A stretch of 64,000 bases of DNA from Paralichthys olivaceus (lineage: Eukaryota; Chordata; Actinopteri; Pleuronectiformes; Paralichthyidae), in the NCBI RefSeq assembly GCF_024713975.1, contig NC_091116.1, forward strand, positions 12,678,986 through 12,742,985, given 5' to 3'. This document shows, piece after piece, positions 41,143-52,399 of the stretch. Position numbers and translations under genes: made by a program. Within the stretch, counting starts at the first letter, position 1. Each line of letters opens with the position of its first letter. The notes below the pieces were generated by a model. The model did no database searches. It saw nothing but the letters and a program-made list of their open reading frames with translations, and had not been told where the DNA came from.

Positions 41143-44100
41143 ATGGCGTTCAGGAAGGCTCTGAAGCGGACGGCGATCATTGGGGGCGGAGCGGCCGCCA
41201 CATTCTTTGGCCTCTCGTACTTAATCGAGTACAGGAAGACGCAGGTAAGATGAGACGCGTCCCCCTGGAGCTTGTGTGATCATTCCACCACATCTTTGCT
41301 TCTTTTCTTCTTGCATGAATACAGTTTGCAAGAGTTCAGTTTTTCAGGATGTGTGAGTATCCTGTGTATGAAACCAGGTAGACCCACTTCCTGATTCTGA
41401 TCACCACACCAGACAGTGTTTGTCTTGCTGGAGAGGAGGGAGGAGCTGCCTCTCAAGACATGTCCTCTCTAGATTTTGGAATGTGTTTGCTTTTGCTTAG
41501 CTTTCTGTTCTTTTTTACTATTTCTGATTCCCGTGCACGAGCCATCATGCACTGGATCCTGATCTGCTCAGAAACAATGAATTAAAACAAACTCACTGTA
41601 TTTTCTTCTCAGGTTTTTTTATTTTCTTCTCCTTTCAGGTCCGACTCGTTTTTTTTTTTTTTGCTCCTAAAAATGTAAATTGGAGGTTTGAACAAACAAG
41701 TCAGACGTTTAGTCAGTGTAGAAGACACTGCGGCTAACGTAGCTTAACTTAAAGCCTTGAAAGAGCTAACGTAGCTCTAGCTAAACGTGACCAGCACCTC
41801 TAAAGCTCGCTTCTTAAATTACACGTGTTGTTCTCCGAAAACTCAATGGAGAATGATGACATCATAAACCTGAGGGACGACAAAAACTCATGTGTATGGA
41901 GAACAACCGGTAAAGAGTCTGTCTGACGGATCACCTTCATTATAAATAACCACGCTGCTCGGCCCAGCAGCTGTGCTTCCCCCTGACCTCTGACCTCTGA
42001 CCTGACGCAGGCCTGTTTTTAGACATGCCGCTAAACTACATGCCAGACTTTATTTGACTGTACAACCTAATGTGAACTCTGTTTTGTGTCCTGGCGCGTT
42101 AATGTCTTCTCTTGCCCATCGTCGTCCTCTCATCCAAGCCTGGATCGGTAAGCAAAGAAGTCGACCCTGATGAAATCTAATTTTTTTTTTTTTCACAATA
42201 GTTAATAATCATGCATGCGTCTAATCCCCGTAATTGCAATGCTGATGAGAAGAATGTCCGTCTTGTCTCCTGTAGCAAAGGCATATGTGGCTTGAAGAAG
42301 TTTGCAAGGCAGCGGCCGATTGGCTATTAGCATGAGCTTTGCTGTGCCATTCGGTGTCTTAACTTGATTACAGGGGGGCATGCTGGGATTTAATTCTGCG
42401 GCGATGTTTGTCTGTAGGCATCATCAAATATAGACAATGATTATATCATCGGCTTGTTTGCGACCGCGGAGCCTAAATTACAAACGCCCGCGGCCATTTG
42501 CAAGTCAAATTGCCGCGTTCGCTTCAAAGCAGCTTGATGCAATCATTCAGCCTGAAAAATGAATAAATATTTGTGTAATCCACGTCCTCGTATCAGAGGA
42601 GCCGTGTGTTTCTATCGTAGGTGTGATTATTTCTGGAAAGTTAATTGTTTCGATAATGGAACAATGGGTTTTAATGACGTCCAAAGACTGGAATTGGACT
42701 CTGATTTTGTGGCAGAGATGAGCATGTTGCAGCAGGTAGCCACCCGTAGCACAATCTGCTTCGCTTCTAATCACAGCAAGAACATGTTTTTATTCTCTGT
42801 AGCAACACTTGTGGAGTAAAGGGAACAATGAGACATCATAAGCACAAGAATTATCTCACTCTGATATTTATATGTCAAAGGTAAATCAGCGATGATTCAA
42901 GATGTGGTTATCGAATCCTTTTCACGAGTTAATGTAGTTGAGGTTTAATGATTCAGTTTAACCTGCTTTATTATAATTATGAAAAAAAAACTGATATTAA
43001 GCAGATGAATTTAAAGCAGTTAAAGTTTTCTGTATCATTTTCTTCAGCAGATGCTAATACTGAAGTTTCATATCGGCCGATTCCTTATTGATTGATAGCT
43101 TCAGGCTGCTCTTCACTCATCGTAGCAGCAGTGGATCCATCCTGTTCCCTCCATTACAATGTGATGCATAGTAAAAGCATGCATCCTCACATCAGTGTCT
43201 CTTATCATGTGATTATTATTGAGAATGATGCATCATCTCATTTCACAGTGAAGTGCATGCAGTGTGCTTATAATGTTTCAAACTGCACCTCAAGTCAAGT
43301 GTTGCTATATTTAACGCAAATAGATTTTTAACATAGAGCTTGACAATAGAAATCTTTTTTTTAATCAAGCGGGCGGAGTCGTAAGAGGTCCCGTGCTCAT
43401 TGTGTGTTGTCGTCCCGTGTGTCAGGCTCGGCTGGCCCACGTCGCAGCAGAGGCAGAGCTGAACGCCCCCTTCGCCGACGAGCTTCCCTCCCGGCAGGCG
43501 CAGCTCACGGCGCTGAAAGACACCGAGGAGTTCGACGTGCTGGTTATCGGAGGAGGGGCCACAGGGGCAGGATGTGCCTTAGACGCTGTCACACGCAGTA
43601 AGCTCACTGTCGGCAGCTCCGCTCTGCTTTACACTACCACACCCCCCCCCCCCCCCTCTAGTCTGTAATTGTCCTCATGGAGGGAAAGGCCTCGCAGGCT
43701 GGTAATGGTTTATAATGGCCTCACTCATAAGAGCAAAGGTCGTTAGTGGAAATACACCTGATGGTTTGAGAGTTCCAGTTAGTTCCACACTTACACACTT
43801 TAAAGGAACGTGATTTATCGTACTCTAAATAAATTCCCTGCAGAAGAAGATTTATAATAAGTAGAAACTTTTAAACTAATGGTAAATGGTTTCCCTCAGA
43901 CCTGAAGACTGCCCTCGTGGAGAGAAGCGACTTCTCCTCTGGGACGAGCAGCCGCAGCACCAAGCTGATCCACGGCGGCGTGCGCTACCTTCAGAAGGCC
44001 ATCATGCAGTTAGACTACGAGCAGGTTCCTCTTCGTCTTTTTATTTCTCCTCTTCATCCTTCAGCCTTGCCGCCGCTGTTCCCTCATCTTGTTCTTACGT

Positions 44101-47100
44101 CTCCTCAGTACATGATGGTGAAAGAGGCGCTTCATGAGCGAGCCAACCTCCTGGAGATCGCGCCTCACCTGTCGGCACCGCTTCCCATCATGCTTCCTGT
44201 TTACAAGTAAGTGTCGGACTCGGAGGAGAAACGGTTCTGTCTTATCAACCACTTACGGAGATTTACACTATGAGCCACAGTCACACATTCGTACCGTGCT
44301 ACTATTAGCTTTTCTTATCACGCGCCGAGCGTCAGGCTTCACCTCCTCAGTCCACAAGATAAATAACAGTGAACTCAGCGATTGAGGACAAACAACTGGT
44401 GACTTCATGTTTAAAAGAGCAAATCTCCATTTCCAAGATGGTGGCAGTTGCCTTACTACTGGGCGGGGATCAAGATGTACGACCTGGTGGCTGGGATCCA
44501 GAACCTGAAGAGCAGCTACGTCCTCAGCAAGACCAAGGCCCTGGAGCATTTCCCCATGCTGAAGAAGGACAAGCTGGTGGGAGCGATCGTCTACTACGAC
44601 GGTGAGCCACCGGCCTTTTCTTGCTTTGGTTTCATTTCTATATTTTCACATAGACACGAGCGCGTGTGGACAGTAATCTAACAGGAGCGCGTTCGCTTTG
44701 TTTCCTGTAAACACCGAGTCGGTGCTGCTGCTTTTGCTCTTTTCACTGTTGACCGACTGGAAATGAACAGAATCACAAATGAGAGAATGTTAAAAGCACG
44801 TTTTCGTTGTCCAAATGTCCCCGTGCATTTTTGATTTGACCTTTGCCTTTGTGGGAAAACTCACGACAAGCACCTGATTTTAAAAGTGCAAACCTGAAAA
44901 ACTATAAAATCCTAAAAAGAGTCTGAATAAATGCTCACGTTCAAAATAGTAAAAAGATTGAAGACCTCCCTCTGATGTGAATCTTGCCTGAGGCGTTCAC
45001 ATGTCCACTGGTCCCGAACAAAATGTGTTGACAGGCCGGTGGGACGCCCGCTCTCCCCCCCGGGGCAGTAAAGGTTGCGTGTTTGCCGGATGGGTGCGGA
45101 GGAGAATCATACATATGCTGAGTGTCCGGCTGAGTGTGAGGAGATTTGTGTCCCTCGGCGTCTGCAAATAACAACTGTGTCTTCAGGTGATGTGTGTGTT
45201 ACTGTCGGCTGCTCCGACTCTCCCGGTTTTTAAAATATCATCCATTTACAGAGGATTTTTGATATTTTGGCTCATGTGTTTACGTCAACAATTCCTAAAT
45301 GTTGTTTGTAACTGAGGCTTTGAATGAATTCACTTCTAAAAAACAGAAATACACCACGACAACCAAGTATTGTGAAATTGAATTAATAAACTAAACTAGT
45401 GTTATTTGTAAATCTTTTCTGCAACCGTTCATTAATTCTGTTTTAAAACAATTCAGCTCCAGATACATTTTTCTTTATTTGAAAATATTCGACAGGTTCC
45501 GGAGACGGACGCCCACGTGAACATTTATATTCAAACTGGCTTTTCCTCTGTATTCACCTGAAAGTGCTCAGATATAAGTGGATTTACTGGCGGCTGGAAA
45601 AAAAGGGGGAAAAGCATTTACTTGGTGCGAAGCAGCACATGTTTGATTTCCTCCTCCAGCACCACCTGCTCTGAGGGGGTAGACGGGGCCGGGATGGTGG
45701 AGGGCTGGGGCGTCTTTTCTCCAATTATGCCGTCTGGAACAATCACGCCCGTGACATTTCAAAATCTGACCTTCTCTCCTGGCGGTGAGCAGCGTCGGCG
45801 GCGGTCGGACCGGCTGAGCAACAGCCGCTTTCTCCTGCTGTCTTGGTTACCGCCACCAACCGCAGCATCTTTTCTTCTCAGACACTGGGGAGCAAGTGTG
45901 GCGGCCTCACTCATCCTTTCATTCTAAATTAGCTGGTTGGTTTGTTTATGTGCTGCGGTAACTACAGCGGCGTCACACTGTCGTTCGTTATCGGTGCATT
46001 AGAGGTGTTTCTAGTATTCTGACCCCTCGTGAACAGGAAGGACAAACACCAAACACTCTTTTTTGACATTTAGAAATAAAATTCCTCCTCTCCTTCGTCC
46101 CCTTCAGGGCAGCACAATGACGCCCGAATGAACCTGGCCATCGCCCTCAGTGCCGCTCGCTACGGCGGCGCCATCGCCAACTACACTGAGGTGGTTCGCC
46201 TGCTGAAGACAAAAGACGAGGAGACCGGCAAAGAGAGGGTGTGCGGCGCCCGCTGCAGAGACGTCATCACCGGTGAGACGTGGACACCAGTTACATTTCT
46301 ATTTATTACCTTCAAAAGAAATATCATACGTGTACTTATTTACTGTTTAAGTGCTTTGAGTATTTCTTTAAGGAAGAGAGGAGATTTAAAAGAGTAAAAT
46401 AATTAATCGTATTTTTTAAATCGTCCTCAGAGTGAAATATAAAATGCAACAAAGATTTATTTTGTTGTTTTCAGAGGCGAAGCTCAGTGAGAGCTGCAGC
46501 TGAACACGATATATATATTTTATATTCGTACAACTTATTTGAGTTGAACGCCTTTTCACCAGGAAATGAATTTGACGTGAAGGCGAAGTGTGTGATCAAC
46601 GCCACCGGCCCGTTCACGGACTCTGTGAGGAAGATGGACAACCAGGAAACCAGGAACATCTGTCAGCCCAGCGCAGGCGTCCACATCGTCATCCCCGGTT
46701 ACTACAGGTGATCGCACTCTGACATTCATTTCCTATTGAAGTCCTCTTCTTTCAAATGCATTCACTTGTACACATTATTCCGGTGTTTTCTCATTCCTCT
46801 GTGTAAACCGTTATCTGACCTACGCTCACACGCGCAGAACAATCGTCTGTGGTTAAGACACAGCCGAGCGATAGAGTGGTTTTGTTGAAGTTGAGGGTTT
46901 TTAAAGTTCAGTGGAGCTTATTGAGCGAAACCCGAGGGAGCGCGATCCCTTTGAACGGCGGCAGAAATGCCAACCACCTAATTCTCTCGTCTTCCTCCTG
47001 CCGCTACCCCCCCTCCCCCCCCCCACCTCCTTCCTCCTGTCGTCTCACCGTTTTTCTTCCTCTCTAACTCCTCAATTTGATCGTCTCCTCGATGTCTTCC

Positions 47101-47494
47101 TTTATGTTTTTTTCCTGTTTCCTGATCCTCCTCTCCGACACGTTCAGTAAATTAGATATTCTGTAAATTGACCACAAACTCTGTCCGACAGCCCCGACAA
47201 CATGGGTCTGCTCGATCCCGCCACAAGCGACGGGCGTGTCATCTTCTTCCTGCCCTGGGAGAAGGTGACCATCGCCGGCACAACCGACACCCCCACCAGC
47301 GTGACGGCTCACCCAATCCCGGGGGAGGACGACATCAACTTCATCCTGAGGGAGATCCGCAACTACCTCAGCCCTGACGTAGAAGGTACCGGCATTTAGT
47401 CTCTCCCCTTTCCAGAGCGGCACAAAGTCTCCTGTCATTCATCTCGATATTGTTTTAGAAAGAATAAAACACCTTTTTTTAAGACGCTCTGGTG

Positions 47495-47538
<44 letters not shown>

Positions 47539-50230
47539 GCAGTGCGGCGAGGTGACGTGTTGGCGGCGTGGAGCGGCATCCGTCCCCTGGTGACCGACCC
47601 CAACTCCAAAGACACCCAGTCCATCTGCAGGAACCACATCGTCAGCATCAGTGACAGCGGACTGGTCACCATCGCCGGTCGGTTTGAAGATTTGAAAACA
47701 TTCGTCTTTTACTTTCACATTTTGATATTAACGCACATTGTCCTCGTCCAGGTGGGAAGTGGACCACCTACAGGTCCATGGCTGAAGAGACTCTGGACGC
47801 TGCCATCAAGTCTCACGGCCTCTCTGCTGAATCCTGCAAGACGGTGGGTCTGATGCTCGAGGGGGCGAAGGGCTGGACGCCGACGCTCTACATCCGCCTG
47901 GTGCAGGACTACGGCCTGGAGCAGGAGGTGAGAAACCACAGACACAAACAATCTCACCGGCGGAATCAAACCTCAGCGGCTGGAGAAAACTCTGGATCTT
48001 CTCTAGAAAGACAGAAAGTATCTTAGTTTACCAGAAAACCAGAGAACGGGTGATTGTGTTCGAACATTTAAACACGGGACACGACGGCATCTGCCTGGTG
48101 TGTTTCTGAACGATAGCACAGGTTTAGGTTTTTGTCTCCACGTGAAATACTTTGAGTCTTAATATCTTCATCACGCTCTTCTTCTTCGAGTCGAACAATC
48201 AAGACACAACCTTTAGAAAGACGGGAACTATTTCTTTAGTAGCAGCGCCGCCGCCGCCAAGAACAGTTGTGACTTCCTGAAACATTTTCCAGTGAGGTGT
48301 AGAGAGAGTAGACCTTTAACTACCTACTGTACACACACACACACACACTCACACACACACACATGTTCATCTACTAACCAGCCCGTACAAGTCGGTCACT
48401 CTCTTCTTCAGCAGCGGTGGATCTGACATTAAGGCCGCTGCTGTAACAACGCTGACATTTCCTCGACACAAAAGACCGAACGCACGTGGAAACGCACTGT
48501 ACGCTGAGCAATGTATCAGTGGCATTAAGTAAGGGCACATCGATTTACATCAGCTGCACGCCATCTTTCCAATAATTGGCCTGAGCGTTTTCATTAAAGC
48601 CGATAGGACATTGTTTCATGAAGAAAAAGTGCTGGAGTGTCTTCAGTACACTTACTCCTCATTAGAGGCGTCCGCCGCCGCTCTGGAATATTCCTCAAAG
48701 GTCACTGTTGATATTTGGACAACGTTTGCCCTTTGAACACGATCGGCGAGCCGACGATCTGAATAGCAAATAGAGCTCTTGTGTTCCGTAACAACGTGAC
48801 GCAGCATCGACAAAGTGACGCTAACGGTTATCGCTCAACTCCGAGGAGGCGGGATCGATCGCGTGAACACGAGGAGCTGCCGCCGAGAGCCGCGATGTAA
48901 ATAAACTTTAACACAACACATCAAAAGTCAAATAATCAGAGTCCAGGCTGCCAGAACTAAACCGACTGAGTTAAATGTCTTGTTCTTTAATCCCGTGTTC
49001 TTCTCTCTGTGCGCAGGTCGCTCAGCACTTGGCCGCCACGTACGGAGGAAAAGCGTTCAACGTGGCCAAGATGGCGCAGGTCACCGGGCAGAGATGGCCG
49101 ATCGTCGGCAAACGGCTGGTGTCTGAGTTTCCGTACATTGAGAGCGAGGTGAAGTGCGACTCCACGGAAACGGCTCGGTTGTGTCTCGCAGCTTTTCATC
49201 TTCCTCACGTGAGTGTGTGTGTCTTTCTGTCTCAGGTGCTGTACGCCATTAAGGAGTACGCCTGCACCGCCATCGACGTCATCGCCCGACGAACGCGCCT
49301 GGGCTTCCTGAACGTGCAGGCGGCCGACGAAGCCCTCCCCCGCATCGTCCAGATCATGGCGAAGGAGCTGGACTGGAGTCAGGAGAGGACGACGGTATGG
49401 TTTCACCCGAAGGTTCAGTTTATCTGTTGTAAGATTCAGAGGAAACACTCATTTCTTTCTCCGGGTGAAAATCAGGCTGAACTGGACGCGGCGAGGAAGT
49501 TCCTGTACCACGAGATGGGCTACAGGTCTCGTTCTGAGCAGCTGACCAAGACGTCCGAGATCAACTTAGACTACCAGGAAGTGATCAGGTGATTGTTTAA
49601 TGATGCTGACAGAAGTGACTGGAGCCTGTGTTCTCTGGAATGAGCAGCAGGGGGCGACTCCACTGGCAGTTTCTATAGAAGTCAGTCAGACGATAAATCA
49701 CCGTGAGTATAATGAGCTTTAACGACGACTGATGTTTGTTTGACAGATACAAGAAACGTTTCCACAAGTTTGACAAAGAGAGCAAAGGATTCATCACCAC
49801 GGTCGACGTCCAGCAAGTTTTAGGAGTAAGCTTTTCCTTCTCTTCCTCTTTTTGCTTGATCCTTCTCTCTCTCTCTCTCTCTCTCTTTCGTCCCTCACAC
49901 GTCTTCCTGATCTGTTATCGATCCCTGTTTTGTTTTTTTTCTTCTCTAAAGAGCATCAACGTTCACATCGATGAAAACGCGCTTCACGAAATCCTCAACG
50001 AGGTCGACGTCAACAAGAACGGACAAATAGAAATAGACGAGTTCCTGCAGGTACGTGATTCCTTCAGTGTGTTTCCAGTGGAAATAATGATTCCTAAAAA
50101 CTAAATGTCAGATCTGGACTCAGTCTTTGTTCGTTACAAGAATCTTGTTTGTTTTTTTTCTGTCTTCTGTCGCTTGTTTTTATCGCTGCAGAAATCTGGA
50201 TTCAAATCCTGAAACTCAGCTTTGTATACA

Positions 50231-50279
<49 letters not shown>

Positions 50280-51833
50280 TATTTGTTTTTATTCCATCGA
50301 TATATTTACTCTCAGCTCAGAGACCAGCAGCAGCTAAAGCAGCATCATGTGAAGAGTCGTGTTTTCAGTGGCTCTCCTCGTCTTCCTCGCTGTCGTGTCG
50401 CCTCTGGTCTGGAGGTGTGGATATAGAAAACAAATTGTCCACCAGAGACGTGAAGGTGTGAAGTCTGAGCCCTGAGCTGATGAGGCTAATGAGAGAGGAG
50501 GTCTCGTGTAATGAGGCCTGAGGTTCGTCCGCTGCTCCGTCGTCCGTCTGCTGCGAAATTACTTTCCGGCAGAGTCGAGGGTTTAGTCCTCGTTAGCGGA
50601 CGAGTCTTTTCCCACAAATCAGCCGAGGTGTCGAAGTATCTGAAGTAAAACCCGACGGATGGTTATTTAATGTGTGTGTCACGTTGTGTGTCTTTGTGAC
50701 GCTCACTGTCGTGTGTGTGTTTGTTTCTGCCCGTGTTGGTCCGACCTGCCCGTGGACGACTCAGAGACAACAAGCAGGTAGTGAAGCACCTGTCGCCCTC
50801 CTGAGTCCATCAAGCCGACTCGACAAAAAGGGCATTAACAACAAGTGAATTATTCTCTTCGGGAAAAATTGTGTAAAAACTGACAAAACTAAAAAGTGGT
50901 CCAATAAGTGTGAAAGCTGCAGGAGGTGACTTCACGTGTTATCGAGACAAAACCCAGAAAAAGACCTGAACAATTGGTCCCGTCTCTCATCTACGTCTCG
51001 TTCCTGTTAAACTGGAGTTTAGAGATAATTCTTTAATGAATGAATTCAGTCTTTACATGTACGAGAACAATTATTAAGAAAAGATTGAACCAGTAAAGTG
51101 AACCAGATGTTTTTAAGCTGTTATAACATTTAAATATATATTTACAGCTGAAAACATCATCAGTACATCGTGTTTTTTATTCTTTAAGTCTAAATAATAT
51201 TATTTAACTGTAGTTTCCAGCTGCTTTAGTGACGTTATTGTCTGAACATTTATTTATTTATTCATAAATCTGATTTATTTTAAAGGATGAAACAACATTT
51301 TTTATTGTTTAACATTTTTACTTTTTCACTAAAACCGATTCTTGAGTTTCTGTCTCTTCTGTGTTTGATTCAAATCATCACTGGTTTGTTCTTTTCCTGG
51401 GTTTTTGTGGACAACGTGAGAAAAGCAGAATAACGCCAGTGAACTTCTGGACGTGTGACGTCTCAGCAGTTTTCATTTGAGGCGATTTGACGCGAGAATC
51501 AGATTTTGACTGAAGCTGCGTCTTCACACTCACAAAAAGAATCACGGTTCAGCTCTAACACGTGAAGATCGCAGCTGGTGTTGGTTTCACATGTGAAGGT
51601 GGTCGGACGCCTCTGAAGTCTGTGGGGATTTCACACACGTGTCGTACGGGTAATTATTTCCTGCCCGTTTGACAAGTTAACCTTTTCCCGGTGTTTCTCC
51701 GCCGCAGCTGATGAGCGCCGTGAAGAAGGGGCAGGTGTCGGACAGCCGGCTCGCCATCCTGATGAAGACGGCGGAGGAGACTCTGGATGAGAGAGGCCCG
51801 GTGACGGTGGACCGCAGCGGGGGCGGATTCTGA
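41143..51833 (+). CDS. gpd2: Mitochondrial glycerol-3-phosphate dehydrogenase, 16 coding exons
   Basis: FAD enzyme of the outer face of the inner mitochondrial membrane; oxidises glycerol-3-phosphate to dihydroxyacetone phosphate and feeds electrons to ubiquinone (glycerophosphate shuttle). Coding exons: 41143-41244, 43426-43597, 43900-44024, 44109-44206, 44438-44601, 46108-46272, 46563-46707, 47192-47385, 47543-47677, 47752-47927, 49017-49148, 49236-49394, 49476-49588, 49747-49825, 49952-50050, 51708-51833; 2184 nt, 727 aa, the same length as human GPD2. Residues 1-42 form the targeting/anchor segment; the FAD motif GGGATGAG is at 76-83; SSGTSSRSTKLIHGGVRYL follows. Two C-terminal EF-hands lie at about 627-690; the second loop (DVNKNGQIEIDE) is canonical, the first (DKESKGFITTVD) is less so. 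The start at 41143 (MAFRKALK) matches the human N-terminus. The acceptor of the exon at 44438 is ccaag with a weak pyrimidine tract. Four short introns are stop-free and multiples of three. Transcribed away from nr4a2. Confidence 0.97.
42250..42840. other. Candidate conserved non-coding element in a gpd2 intron
   Basis: Low-complexity-free, balanced sequence inside the intron between the first two gpd2 coding exons. It is dense in homeodomain-like sites (TAATTG, ATTA), a CCAAT-type gattggctattag and a TGACGTCC half-CRE. It looks unlike the AT-rich, simple-repeat-laden flanking intron. This is a style-based call only; no alignment was possible. Confidence 0.35.
44602..46107. other. gpd2 intron 6 (after the exon at 44438-44601), non-coding
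   Basis: About 1.5 kb without an exon. The patches 45030-45190 and 45600-45800 are less AT-rich than the rest and have no recognised function; the flanking exons join in frame across it. Confidence 0.5.
47498..47537. repeat. (GT)n microsatellite next to a splice acceptor
   Basis: About 20 GT units ending 5 bp before the acceptor of the gpd2 exon at 47543; the repeat takes the place of the usual pyrimidine tract. Confidence 0.9.
47928..49016. other. gpd2 intron 11 (after the exon at 47752-47927), non-coding
   Basis: Contains a CA run (48331-48362). A patch at 48500-48760 with ccaataattggcctgag and cattaaagc resembles conserved regulatory DNA. No exon recognised. Confidence 0.45.
50051..51707. 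other. gpd2 intron 16 (last), non-coding
   Basis: About 1.66 kb, AT-rich, with a (TA)n run at 50230-50277. No exon recognised; the flanking exons join in frame. Confidence 0.55.
50230..50277. repeat. (TA)n microsatellite
   Basis: About 23 TA units in the last gpd2 intron. Confidence 0.95.
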
Positions 51834-52373
51834 ACGAGGAGGATTTAAGGGACGCTGCGACGCCGCTCCTCCCAAGGTGGTAATGACAACGACAACAACA
51901 CAACATGCAAATGGTGCTATTTGAATGACAATACAGTAATCAAGCACCAGCGGATGGATCGGTGACACTCCTGATTCCTGAGAGCGAAAAGAGAACGTGA
52001 TGATCGAGGCCGATTTTCAAGAGGTGCCTCTGATGTCACACAGCCAACCTGGTTTATACTCCGTCTTTTAAAAGTGACCTCCGCAGCTTCACTCACACTC
52101 CTTTTTTTTTTTTTTTTTTTTAACTTCTTTTTAAACGGCGCCGATTGTTGAGGAGGAGCCGTCCTCCGTGTGACGCAGCTTCTCCTTCTTTAGTCCAGTT
52201 TGATTTCACAGGTTCGTTATTTCCTGAAAGTTTCCTGCAGAGAATTTGTTTGAAAAGATAAAAGAATATTGTGCATAAGATAAAACACCATGAAAACGAT
52301 CCTAGAAGAAAACAGAGACGTCACAAACTGAAAACACGTCTCTCCAGCGAACTTGAGGAAACAATGTCCTGTA

Positions 52374-52379
52374 AATAAA
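52374..52379 (+). promoter_or_regulatory. gpd2: Polyadenylation signal of gpd2
   Basis: AATAAA in ctgtaaataaagttctgag, about 540 bp after the stop codon. Other hexamers may lie further downstream. Confidence 0.6.
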
Positions 52380-52399
52380 GTTCTGAGCGCTGGTGGTTT

